DNA of 64,000 nucleotides from assembly GCA_945910005.1 (NCBI GenBank), contig OX246738.1, positions 20,727,686-20,791,685 on the forward strand. The letters are read 5' to 3'. Below the pieces are notes generated by a model. The model ran no database searches, was not told where the DNA came from, and worked only from the letters and a program-made list of their open reading frames with translations. The position numbers and the translations under genes are program-made. Of the stretch, positions 25,161-33,742 are shown in pieces. The DNA comes from Isoperla grammatica. Taxonomy: Eukaryota > Arthropoda > Insecta > Plecoptera > Perlodidae. Each line of letters opens with the position of its first letter. Within the stretch, counting starts at the first letter, position 1.

Positions 25161-26646
25161 CAGGCGCGTAGGAAGGGGGGGGGGAAGGGGGGGAGATTCC
25201 CCCCCCCACTTTTTTCTGCGACCGGCCCAATGTAACGTTTGAGGCACCCATTCACGTCACACATCTCTACATACTCAACTACAGAAAACGGCGATTTTTT
25301 TAAATTTCGTATCTTCCGCGCTTTATCTTTTGTTATCGAACTGTCAATAAATTAGTAAACGATAATTAGCATAGGTAGCGTGGGGTAGCGCTAGACCGCA
25401 ATGCAGTGTGAGGCAGGCGTGGTATGACACGAGGACGTTGCATTGCGACTGCTAGGCCTCGGCAAAACAATGAAGAGTGAAGCTCCAGTGACACTGAAAT
25501 CATATTCTTGAAATAATATTATGTTTATCCAGTTGTGAAGGAATACGTATGATTGTAATACTATAATGGTAGTAACAGTGATGCTGTTGTGAATGTCCAC
25601 TGTGAGTTGAAATGAAGGAATACTGCTAAAATAATTGTGTATTATTTAATGTTATGTAAGAAAACCAATGCTTTTAATTTAAGTATAACAACTACAAACA
25701 GTGTGTGAATGTGTTGTGTGTGTGCGGGGTAACTATAATCATGTTCCAGTTCCATTAATGTTATAATCAAACAATCATGTACAAAAAGTTACGTAATTAT
25801 TATATCAGTAATGCGAGTGTGCTTTATTATAAAAGTCGACAGGGACTGAATGTGGAGTTGCTCCAGTGTGAATGAAACAAAAATAATCATGTTACTAATT
25901 AATTAAAATTAAAAATACGTATTTATCAGACTCTAATCAGCGAAGCATAACATGCCTGTTATGTGTAATTGATACCAAAGCACTATATTTCTACCACATT
26001 TGTATTAGAAGCAGCACAGATGGTATTACGTTACCTAAAGAGTAAAGACTGTATGTACCAATTGAACATACAACATTTTGATAATTATTATGACTTCCTC
26101 AGCAGCTGATCCTATACTTCCTTACCTAATTAATTTTGTTTTATTTTATACTCGTCTTAAAATCACGTATCGGCTCTTGTTTTCTAACATATATGCTAAA
26201 TATATACTACCGGCATCGATAGGTATCGGTAACCCAGGCACGGATACCAGGGTAAACATTCACTAACTTATTTTCATATATCACCAATTAATAATTGCAA
26301 AAACACAGAGGGCCCCACGCCCCGGAGAAAGCCACGAGTCTTCCTCACAAGGTACATTTCTTCTGCCTAATGTTTGCACTTTGTGGCATTACAAAATAAA
26401 AGCGAATGGGATCCTGAAAGTATGTGGTGAGGTCAGTGGCGTAATTATAGAAGGGGCGAGTTAAGGCCCTCAAGACCTATTTATTTGAGCCTAAAACCCG
26501 AACAATAACAAATATAGCAAAAAAAATTTCGCCTTCGGCGAAAAGGGCCTCCGGTGGCTGGGGCTCCGCCCCAGGCCCCGATAGTTGTTCGCGCTTCGCG
26601 CTCACGATGTTCCCCCCCCACTTATTTCAGAGTTCCTACGCGCCTG
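25161..26646. mobile_element. Non-autonomous hAT-like DNA element
   Basis: Perfect 14-bp terminal inverted repeats, CAGGCGCGTAGGAA (25161-25174) and its complement (26633-26646), are flanked by the 8-bp repeat ACGTACGT (25153-25160 and 26647-26654). An 8-bp target duplication and CA...TG ends are hAT hallmarks. G/C homopolymers lie just inside both ends. No transposase frame is visible in the 1.49 kb, so it depends on an enzyme made elsewhere. An internal CAGTGGCGTAATTATAG at about 26436 resembles another hAT-type end, so the element may be composite. ACGTACGT is self-complementary and repetitive, which weakens the duplication evidence slightly. Confidence 0.7.
26527..26601. repeat. Three GC-rich mini-hairpins inside the hAT-like element
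   Basis: Three short perfect hairpins, each with a 3-nt loop, follow each other: TTTCGCC-ttc-GGCGAAA (26527-26543), GGGGC-tcc-GCCCC (26560-26572) and GCGC-ttc-GCGC (26591-26601). They lie within 120 bp of the element's right end and stand out from the AT-rich surroundings. Subterminal palindromes of this kind are known in several DNA transposon families. Confidence 0.6.
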
Positions 26647-26709
26647 ACGTACGTACGTAAGATTTCGTAGTCTCCATGCTGTAACATGTATTTTTTAAAT
26701 GTCAATAAA

Positions 26710-26862
26710 ATGGTTTTTGCAGACGAAAATATAGACTTTGCCAGCGATAGCGATATATCAGTCGATATGTGTCTGATAATTGATGACGGTCATCCGAGAT
26801 ATTGCCGTGAGCATGTTGCTAACACATTTTCAGAGCTCGATATAGTTAAGAGGCAGATATAA
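26710..26862 (+). CDS. Short acidic ORF of unknown identity (50 codons)
   Basis: Lies between the hAT-like element and the Gypsy LTR. It starts at an ATG preceded by AATAAA and ends at TAA. The predicted peptide is acidic near the N-terminus (DFASDSDISVD) and has no long AT-driven Lys/Asn/Ile/Phe runs, unlike chance frames nearby. I do not recognise it. It could be a decayed transposase start, an exon (a TTTTTGCAG acceptor-like string lies at 26714-26722), or chance. Confidence 0.25.
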   Translation: MVFADENIDFASDSDISVDMCLIIDDGHPRYCREHVANTFSELDIVKRQI

Positions 26863-26914
26863 AAAAAACTATTTAAACTTCACGTAGAATATGCAAATTT
26901 TACAATTGTTTATT

Positions 26915-27875
26915 TGTTACACCCGTATTTGACGGGAACAATACATGTTGACCTGCATGGCCGGGCAAAGCATCTAATCGGGGTGGGCGTGGGTTGTTTT
27001 CTTCAAGAGTGGAGAATGGGTAGGATGGGCGCCACGTAATTGAGTTTGTTGAAGGAAACCAATCACGAACAAAATCCTTCTCAATATTTTGATATTGAAT
27101 ATTAATATATTGTACCAAGATTATAAGATAATATAATATAAACATAAACAACAGAAACAACAAATTTTCTTGTGTTTGCACGGTAAAGTTCACTTTCACC
27201 TAGATAATAGTAATCATGTGTATACCCTTGAATAATTGACTAAGTTATGTACATTAATAATTATAGTAGGCTATCGATCTTTTCGCTAATATCTATCTTG
27301 ATTGTAACTGTTATTGTCTGGCTATAGATGTGACGTATCGTACTGTTGTTTACACTCGACGCGGTGACGCGCGAGTATGTGTATTGTAGGGGAGGGCTAG
27401 TTCGTCTGCTAGAAGAAGTGCTCTTCTTCTGATACTTAGCACTGAAACCAAAAAAACGGGCGTTTCAGTGTTGGGCCATTTCTTCTACACGCCAAACTTT
27501 AATAGTCTATAAATGGGCGACAGATCTTACCTTCTATCAATGATTCGTGGAATGAACGGCGGCTGTATTGACGTGGAAACTTCTCAAATTGCTCCGATAT
27601 ATTTTATCGATCACAGGTAAACGAAAGTAATTCACTGAAAGTTCGAATCTACTCCTATTTTACACTGGTATATTTTTGAGTCCTCGTATAAGCCTTTGCG
27701 TAGATCGCCGCTCCACCGCGATCTGTCCTCGTGGTCGTTGGTCTGTCGAGAGAGTGACTGCTGACTGACTGGTTCCTCCCCTCGATTCGCTCTTATCAGT
27801 GTTGACGTGTAATTCATGTATAGTTCGAGGCTGGTAATTCTAAGTACACTTTGTGGCGCAAACCCTGGCGTCACA
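26915..27875 (-). repeat. 3' LTR of the Gypsy element
   Basis: This is the downstream LTR in element orientation, 961 bp, preceded on the minus strand by the purine run AAGGAGGGAG. It appears identical to the 5' LTR, including the twin hairpins at 27411-27430 and 27440-27470. LTRs are copied from one template at integration, so the absence of differences dates the insertion as very recent relative to the host mutation rate. Confidence 0.96.
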
Positions 27876-27885
27876 CTCCCTCCTT
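27876..27885 (-). promoter_or_regulatory. Polypurine tract
   Basis: The minus strand reads AAGGAGGGAG immediately before the TGTGACG start of the 3' LTR. This is the expected place for the plus-strand primer. It lies about 50 bp after the pol stop codon. Confidence 0.85.
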
Positions 27886-27934
27886 ACGTCTATAAAGTTT
27901 GGGGTGTATATGTATATATCTATATTCTGGTAAA

Positions 27935-30900
27935 TTAATCTGGGTTCGGTTTGAGATCTTGTACGTGCCAATATCCTATACTTCTATTCTTGCTGTTTTC
28001 TAATTCATATACTAATGGTGATAGTTTCTTCACAATGGTAAAAGGTCCAATGAATTTTGGTGCTAATTTAGCGTTGAATTTGTCCGGGGCGTTTGACTGG
28101 GCGAAGTTGCGTTTGTACACCTTTTGTCCAACACTATACCGCACTGGTCTGCGTCGAAGGTTATATCGTTTGGCGCTTTTTTCGTAGGCATGCTGAAGAC
28201 GTTTATTTACTTCTTGGTACACTTCTTTTAAAGTCTTTGCCTTTTGGTTTATTTCGGATCTTGATGCTATTTCCGGTACCTCTTCTTCCGTGGCGGATAT
28301 TGTTCCATATACCTTTCCTGAAATATGTATTTCTCTGGCGAAGTTAAGATACGCAGGGGTGTAGCCTGTCACCTCATGTGTTGCGGTTCGAAGTGCGTAA
28401 CCTAATTTTGCCAAATGGGCATCCCACTTTGTATGCTTTTCTTCAACATATGACGCAATCATGGTTTTGATTACTCGGTTGATTCGTTCAGTTGGGTTCA
28501 CTTGGGGATGGTATTTTGCGTTAAAGAAAATATGTGATTGGTAAGTTTTTGCTAGGGCTTTCATTTCTTTCCCGGCGTACTGTGGGCCATTATCGCACAC
28601 AATTATTTGTGGTGCTCCGTACATTAATATGACATCTTCCTCTATATGTCGGCAAATCCTCGTAGCCGTTGAGGACCGAAGAGGGAAGAGTAAAGTGTAT
28701 TTGGTGAACCAATCTGACACTACTAAAATATATTTATTCCCTTTCGAAGAGCGCGGGAATGGTCCCAGGAGATCAGTTGAAATGAGTTGCCAGGGATGTT
28801 CTATCTTACGGGATTTCCCCATCAGACCGGCTGGTAATCTCTGTTCAGGTTTGTACTGAATACATATCGTGCAATGATTTACATAGCGTCCAACATCGCT
28901 ACGCATCTTGGGCCAATAGTAAAGTTGTGACATACGTTTGTATGTTTTATATATACCCAAATGACCTGATGTTGGATCATCATGACATTCTTTATAGACA
29001 CACATTCGGGAGTCTTTTGGTATTACAAGTTTCCATCCATTTACATTTTTATAGAGGTTACCTTCGTCCAATCTCCATAGTGGAAATTGTAAGGGATGTT
29101 CTTGGATTTGTTTCTTCATTTTTAGGTACCATCTATCTGTTATTTCTGGTGAGATGGTTATCAAGTCAATAGGTACTGCTCGTGATAATGCATCTGGCAC
29201 CAGGTGTTCACTTCCTTTCCTATGGACTATACTAAAATCATACGGTTGTAGACGAAGAGACCATCTTGACAGTTTTCCTCCGGGATCGTTCAGGTTGTGT
29301 AGCGAAAGGAGTGAATAGTGGTCTGTTATCACCGTAAAGTGGGTTCCTTCAAGGTAATGCCGATTTTTCTCTATACCCCATATCACAGCGAGACATTCTC
29401 TTTCCGTCGTAGAGAGATTGCGTTCTTGCCTTGTCAAACTCCTACTTCCATATGCGATTACGTGTTCACCGTCTTCAAAGCTCTGTGAGAGAACCCACCC
29501 TAATCCATATGCAGAGGCATCAGTTTGCAAAACAAAGGGAAGAGTGAAATCTGGACAGCTCATTATCGGTGCCTCGACTAATTTTTCTTTCAGCAGCCGA
29601 AATGATTCTTCAGCTTCTTCACTCCATACAAATTTTTGTCGTTTTCTGGTTAATTGGGTCAGTGGAGAAATTAAAGTAGAGAAATTCGGTACAAATCTCC
29701 TATACCATGACGTAAGACCTATGAATCGACGTACTTCTTTGGCTGTAGTAGGTCGGGGATAATTGAGGATTGATTCAACCTTACTTGGGTCAACTCTCAG
29801 TCCATGACTATCAACAACGTATCCTAGATACTTGAGTTCGGATCGCCCAAAGACACATTTATCTTTATTAATGGAAAGACCCGCTGCATGCAATCGTTTT
29901 AACACTTCTTCGAGAATTCTTAAGTGTTCCTCGACCGTTGACGTTGTTATGATTATATCGTCTAAGTATACGAATACATATGGCTCAAGATCGGGACCAA
30001 GAATTTTATCGATGAGTCGCTGCCAGGTAGCTGGAGAGTTGTGTAGTCCAAACGGCATTCTAGTAAAATGGAAAAGACCTCTTCCAGGTACTGTAAACGC
30101 AGTTTTCTCCTTGCTACTCTCCTCGAGAGGTACTTGCCAATACGCTCTCTTTAAGTCGATTGATGAGAGAACGTTTGAATCTCGTAACCGATCTAAAATT
30201 GAGGATACGTAGGGGAGTGGATATGCATCTCGCTTTGTAACTTGGTTAACCTTCCGTAGATCTACTACAAATCTTTTAGATCCATCCGGTTTCTCTAACA
30301 GGACGATAGGAGAAGACCATGCACTCTGTGACGGTTCAACTATACCCTGTGTTAACATTGAATCAAGTTCTTGGTTAATCGGGTTTTGTTTGGCTGGCGA
30401 TACGGGATAATATCTTTGTTTGATGGGTTCTGCTGTGCCAGTGTCAATTTTATGCTTCACTAACGTTGTACATCCTAATCTGTCTTCTGTGGGAATACAA
30501 TACTTGGCAAGGAACTCTTGAACTTTTTCCTGATCATTTTCCGTAAAGTTACTTTGGATCTTGGTTATCCCCGAGATATAACTGAGTTCCTCCTCTCGTG
30601 AGAATTTCCATGAACCTGCGACAACGTTCGGTACTATACCCATGGTCTTCCAAAAGTCTAGTCCAAGTATCAATTCAGTCGAGACTTCAGGCACATACAA
30701 TACTTCAGTCAATTTAAATTCTCCTTCAATTTTCATAGGAAGCTCTATTACCCCGTTTACCTTACATCTCTGTCCACAAGCTGTCATGATTTGCAGTGTT
30801 CCGGGTGACTGAATATTAAGGCGTAAATGTTTAAGTTTCTGGAATCCTTTTTCCCCTAACACGGATCGACTAGCTCCAGAATCGAGTAAGCCTGGTAACA

Positions 30901-31072
30901 TAGTTCCTAGAATATCTGTGGTTACAAATAACCGGTCATCATCTTCCTTGTTTTCTAACAGGTAGCTCAGTTTGGGTTCATTTTTCATGAAGTGTGATAC
31001 TAACTTACACCAATGTTTCCATTCGTCGGTGGCCTGTTTAACTGCACGGTAATGCGTTCGACCACTAGACAT
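27935..31072 (-). CDS. pol: Pol polyprotein: protease, reverse transcriptase, RNase H, integrase
   Basis: A 1045-residue frame, -1 relative to gag. Domains in order: aspartic protease (DSGA 64-67); reverse transcriptase about 200-400 (RMPFGL 338-343 and catalytic YLDD 369-372); RNase H about 510-635 (D518, E557, D584 in TDH); integrase zinc finger H697-x6-H704...C734-x2-C737; integrase core D767, D827, E862, a DD35E triad; C-terminal GPF/Y-like module near 1009-1011. All key catalytic residues are present and nothing interrupts the frame, so the enzyme set looks functional. It copies element RNA to cDNA and inserts it into the nuclear genome. The open frame extends only 8 codons upstream of the ATG to a stop at 31094-31096, which is enough to include the slippery heptamer. 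Expression is most likely as Gag-Pol by -1 frameshifting. Reinitiation at the overlapping ATG is the alternative. Confidence 0.97.
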   Translation of the reverse strand: MSSGRTHYRAVKQATDEWKHWCKLVSHFMKNEPKLSYLLENKEDDDRLFVTTDILGTMLPGLLDSGASRSVLGEKGFQKLKHLRLNIQSPGTLQIMTACGQRCKVNGVIELPMKIEGEFKLTEVLYVPEVSTELILGLDFWKTMGIVPNVVAGSWKFSREEELSYISGITKIQSNFTENDQEKVQEFLAKYCIPTEDRLGCTTLVKHKIDTGTAEPIKQRYYPVSPAKQNPINQELDSMLTQGIVEPSQSAWSSPIVLLEKPDGSKRFVVDLRKVNQVTKRDAYPLPYVSSILDRLRDSNVLSSIDLKRAYWQVPLEESSKEKTAFTVPGRGLFHFTRMPFGLHNSPATWQRLIDKILGPDLEPYVFVYLDDIIITTSTVEEHLRILEEVLKRLHAAGLSINKDKCVFGRSELKYLGYVVDSHGLRVDPSKVESILNYPRPTTAKEVRRFIGLTSWYRRFVPNFSTLISPLTQLTRKRQKFVWSEEAEESFRLLKEKLVEAPIMSCPDFTLPFVLQTDASAYGLGWVLSQSFEDGEHVIAYGSRSLTRQERNLSTTERECLAVIWGIEKNRHYLEGTHFTVITDHYSLLSLHNLNDPGGKLSRWSLRLQPYDFSIVHRKGSEHLVPDALSRAVPIDLITISPEITDRWYLKMKKQIQEHPLQFPLWRLDEGNLYKNVNGWKLVIPKDSRMCVYKECHDDPTSGHLGIYKTYKRMSQLYYWPKMRSDVGRYVNHCTICIQYKPEQRLPAGLMGKSRKIEHPWQLISTDLLGPFPRSSKGNKYILVVSDWFTKYTLLFPLRSSTATRICRHIEEDVILMYGAPQIIVCDNGPQYAGKEMKALAKTYQSHIFFNAKYHPQVNPTERINRVIKTMIASYVEEKHTKWDAHLAKLGYALRTATHEVTGYTPAYLNFAREIHISGKVYGTISATEEEVPEIASRSEINQKAKTLKEVYQEVNKRLQHAYEKSAKRYNLRRRPVRYSVGQKVYKRNFAQSNAPDKFNAKLAPKFIGPFTIVKKLSPLVYELENSKNRSIGYWHVQDLKPNPD

Positions 31073-31090
31073 TACCGGTGCTCGTTTCCC
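31029..31090 (-). promoter_or_regulatory. Putative -1 ribosomal frameshift signal with pseudoknot
   Basis: On the minus strand the gag frame contains G GGA AAC (31084-31090), a canonical X XXY YYZ heptamer. After a 6-nt spacer comes CGGTAATG (31070-31077), then a 15-nt loop, then its perfect complement CATTACCG (31047-31054). The loop hexamer GTGGTC (31060-31065) can pair with GGCCAC (31029-31034) through five Watson-Crick pairs and one G-U, giving an H-type pseudoknot. The pol frame is open from the heptamer onward. Heptamer phase, spacer length and structure all match known retroviral -1 signals; function is inferred. Confidence 0.75.
31070..31074 (-). promoter_or_regulatory. Overlapping gag stop / pol start (TAATG)
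   Basis: The gag TAA (31072-31074) and the pol ATG (31070-31072) share one base. Such UAAUG overlaps support coupled termination-reinitiation in some non-LTR elements such as SART1. Here the pentamer sits inside the 5' arm of the putative frameshift stem, so it may be incidental. Confidence 0.5.
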
Positions 31091-32355
31091 TGTTTATTAC
31101 ACCGTGGGCACGTAGCAATATATACATCAGCGTATCCACATTTAAAACAGAATCTCGACGGCTGTTCTTGGCACGATCTAAATCCATGTCCTACTTTTTT
31201 ACAATTCCAACACGCGGATTTCCGTGACGCCTGTTTAGAGGGTTGATCTACTTTAGGTGATCTTCCTACTTCTTGAGGGGTGGTTTCTGATGTTTCTACC
31301 GTAGAAATATGGAATTTAGACGTACAGTATGCAAGGTCTGGTTCGAGTGGCGGTATCTTTTTATTGGTGACTGGTCTTTGAAATCGCTCAACCAAAAGTT
31401 TTCCTCGCTCTAGCTGACGGCATACCTCTAGCAGATCATAAATTGATTCTATTTTCTGTAGGGCCAAACGATCTATAAAATATGGATCAATATTTTTTCT
31501 CAAAATTTTAAGTTTGTCCGCTTCCTCAACTCTTCCTGGTAAACGTGCAAATAAATTTTCCATGGTTGCTAAATATAAGCCAATTCGTTCATCTGGACCT
31601 TGTGTCCTTTCTCGTATTTCGTCCCATAACTGTTCTTCATAGTCAGGCGGTTGAAATTCTTTTCTTAAAGAAATTAGAAGTTCATCCCAATCGTGTACCT
31701 CTCGTCTAATTGCGCGAAACCATATCATTGCAGAGCCTTTGAAAAGATCGATCGCCGAATCCCATAATTCTTCTTTGCTAATTTGACGAGCTATCCTTAA
31801 TTCGTCTACTCGTTCAATGAATGCGTTTACACTTATGCCTCTAGGATCTCCATTAAAACTGATATCCCACTTACACACAGGAATCTTAGTTTTCGTATAA
31901 CTGCTTTCAGGCGCAACGGTTGCTGTATGTACTATACTCGTCGGATTTTCTCGACCAATTAATTGTCGTGAATTTTCAAGTGACTCATAATTGTCTAAAG
32001 CCATTGTTAATATAGTTGACCGTGCTGCATTAATCGTATCATCGCCCGAAATACGTTTAGCGCGTTCAAACACGTGGTCTAATTTTACTTCAATCTTCTC
32101 AATGTCACTAGAAGTACTATCGTTATTAATTGCTTGAAGAAGATTCTCGATATCTGTTAACTTGGTCGAACATATTTTTAATTCGTCGTTAGCGTCACGT
32201 CTTATTGGCGGATAATTTCCTGTTTTGCCTTCTTTTTCAATTTTAAGAAACTGACGTAGCCGTTTGCGCATAGAATCGACTGTTGGTAACCCTGTTACAC
32301 CTCTTACTTCTAATTCGTATTCTAGTTCATCGCGTAATAAACGATAAACTGCCAT
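31072..32355 (-). CDS. gag: Gag structural protein
   Basis: A 427-residue open frame starting in a strong context (ACC ATG G). Gag forms the virus-like particle and binds the element RNA in the cytoplasm. Residues about 1-45 form a Leu/Arg-rich helical segment resembling the SAP-like start of many arthropod Gypsy Gags. Residues about 160-320 have the pattern of a retrotransposon gag/capsid domain (FNGDP near 167, then helices with conserved Trp and Leu). The C-terminus has a classical zinc knuckle C382-x2-C385-x4-H390-x4-C395. A second Cys cluster (C403, C406, C416, C419) has Val411 where a CCHC knuckle would have His. The TAA stop overlaps the pol ATG by one base, and a GGGAAAC heptamer lies 10 bp before the stop, so some ribosomes probably continue into pol. 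No internal stop or frameshift is present. Confidence 0.93.
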   Translation of the reverse strand: MAVYRLLRDELEYELEVRGVTGLPTVDSMRKRLRQFLKIEKEGKTGNYPPIRRDANDELKICSTKLTDIENLLQAINNDSTSSDIEKIEVKLDHVFERAKRISGDDTINAARSTILTMALDNYESLENSRQLIGRENPTSIVHTATVAPESSYTKTKIPVCKWDISFNGDPRGISVNAFIERVDELRIARQISKEELWDSAIDLFKGSAMIWFRAIRREVHDWDELLISLRKEFQPPDYEEQLWDEIRERTQGPDERIGLYLATMENLFARLPGRVEEADKLKILRKNIDPYFIDRLALQKIESIYDLLEVCRQLERGKLLVERFQRPVTNKKIPPLEPDLAYCTSKFHISTVETSETTPQEVGRSPKVDQPSKQASRKSACWNCKKVGHGFRSCQEQPSRFCFKCGYADVYIATCPRCNKQGNEHR

Positions 32356-32764
32356 GGTAACAATTTGATTTTAATTATTACCGCAATAATGTTCTTAAGT
32401 TGGTCACCATTCAATAAACAGTTAAACAATACATTCAAGATGTACAGTTTTGTAAACAAACCAAAGTTCACTAAACCATTCAACCCACCTGCAGAGCTGC
32501 ACAGATTGGTAAACAGTTCTATAATAATTGTTCCACAAAAAAAATATTGCAGACAGTAAGTTGCACCTAAATAATAATTATCAGCTATCTGATTGCAATA
32601 AAGTAGGAATATAGTACATGATACAATTATAACCATATGTTCACAATAGAGTACTTATACAATACAAATTTATTTACAAATCTACCCAATCTCCACGTCT
32701 TGTCTAAATGAAACATGCAGTCATGATTCTCAATGAGTAGGCGGAATTTCTATCGAGGGCCTTA
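32356..32764 (-). other. Gypsy untranslated leader
   Basis: About 410 bp between the primer binding site and the gag start. It is AT-rich and has no convincing ORF of its own. Packaging or dimerisation signals would be expected here, but none is recognisable by eye. Confidence 0.6.
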
Positions 32765-32777
32765 ACGTTGGGCGCCA
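32765..32777 (-). promoter_or_regulatory. Primer binding site, tRNA-Lys type
   Basis: Four bases inside the 5' LTR the minus strand reads TGGCGCCCAACGT. It is complementary to the 3' end (with CCA) of eukaryotic tRNA-Lys(CUU) over 13 nt, after which the match stops. A short PBS match is common in Ty3/Gypsy elements. The position directly after the LTR fixes both the LTR border and the element polarity. Confidence 0.85.
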
Positions 32778-32781
32778 TTTT

Positions 32782-33742
32782 TGTTACACCCGTATTTGAC
32801 GGGAACAATACATGTTGACCTGCATGGCCGGGCAAAGCATCTAATCGGGGTGGGCGTGGGTTGTTTTCTTCAAGAGTGGAGAATGGGTAGGATGGGCGCC
32901 ACGTAATTGAGTTTGTTGAAGGAAACCAATCACGAACAAAATCCTTCTCAATATTTTGATATTGAATATTAATATATTGTACCAAGATTATAAGATAATA
33001 TAATATAAACATAAACAACAGAAACAACAAATTTTCTTGTGTTTGCACGGTAAAGTTCACTTTCACCTAGATAATAGTAATCATGTGTATACCCTTGAAT
33101 AATTGACTAAGTTATGTACATTAATAATTATAGTAGGCTATCGATCTTTTCGCTAATATCTATCTTGATTGTAACTGTTATTGTCTGGCTATAGATGTGA
33201 CGTATCGTACTGTTGTTTACACTCGACGCGGTGACGCGCGAGTATGTGTATTGTAGGGGAGGGCTAGTTCGTCTGCTAGAAGAAGTGCTCTTCTTCTGAT
33301 ACTTAGCACTGAAACCAAAAAAACGGGCGTTTCAGTGTTGGGCCATTTCTTCTACACGCCAAACTTTAATAGTCTATAAATGGGCGACAGATCTTACCTT
33401 CTATCAATGATTCGTGGAATGAACGGCGGCTGTATTGACGTGGAAACTTCTCAAATTGCTCCGATATATTTTATCGATCACAGGTAAACGAAAGTAATTC
33501 ACTGAAAGTTCGAATCTACTCCTATTTTACACTGGTATATTTTTGAGTCCTCGTATAAGCCTTTGCGTAGATCGCCGCTCCACCGCGATCTGTCCTCGTG
33601 GTCGTTGGTCTGTCGAGAGAGTGACTGCTGACTGACTGGTTCCTCCCCTCGATTCGCTCTTATCAGTGTTGACGTGTAATTCATGTATAGTTCGAGGCTG
33701 GTAATTCTAAGTACACTTTGTGGCGCAAACCCTGGCGTCACA
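32782..33742 (-). repeat. 5' LTR of the Gypsy element
   Basis: This is the upstream LTR in element orientation, 961 bp. Line-by-line reading against the other LTR found no mismatch. It would supply the promoter for the genomic RNA. I found no convincing TATA box or exact AATAAA signal on the minus strand, so the U3/R/U5 borders are not assigned. It carries two adjacent perfect hairpins at 33278-33297 and 33307-33337. The short open frames inside it look like chance. Confidence 0.96.

Larger units (their letters stand above)
26915..33742 (-). mobile_element. Complete Ty3/Gypsy LTR retrotransposon (mdg3/Micropia-like)
   Basis: Two 961-bp direct repeats at a constant offset of 5867 bp flank a minus-strand gag-pol unit. 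On the minus strand each LTR starts TGTGACGCC and ends GGTGTAACA (TG...CA). The host tetranucleotide TATT occurs immediately outside both ends (26911-26914 and 33743-33746), which is a typical 4-bp Gypsy target duplication. In element order: LTR, primer site, 0.4-kb leader, gag, pol (PR-RT-RH-IN), polypurine tract, LTR. There is no env. Domain order with integrase after RNase H places it in Ty3/Gypsy (Metaviridae) rather than Copia. The mdg3/Micropia assignment is inference from the gag zinc-knuckle style and integrase wording. Open frames and apparently identical LTRs indicate a recent insertion. Confidence 0.97.

Noticed and set aside
26912..26920. A 5-bp target duplication for the Gypsy element
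   Set aside because: The flanks agree only over TATT; the fifth base differs on either side, so 4 bp is the supported length.
27632..27874. 80-codon frame in each LTR
   Set aside because: It opens only at a non-ATG codon, lies in U3 and shows no domain; the same frame occurs in both LTRs simply because they are identical.
27886..27934. An env gene after pol
   Set aside because: Only about 50 bp separate the pol stop from the polypurine tract, so there is no room for one.
27951..30212. Plus-strand frames of 76-126 codons across the pol region
   Set aside because: They are antisense shadows of the long pol frame, with no motifs of their own.
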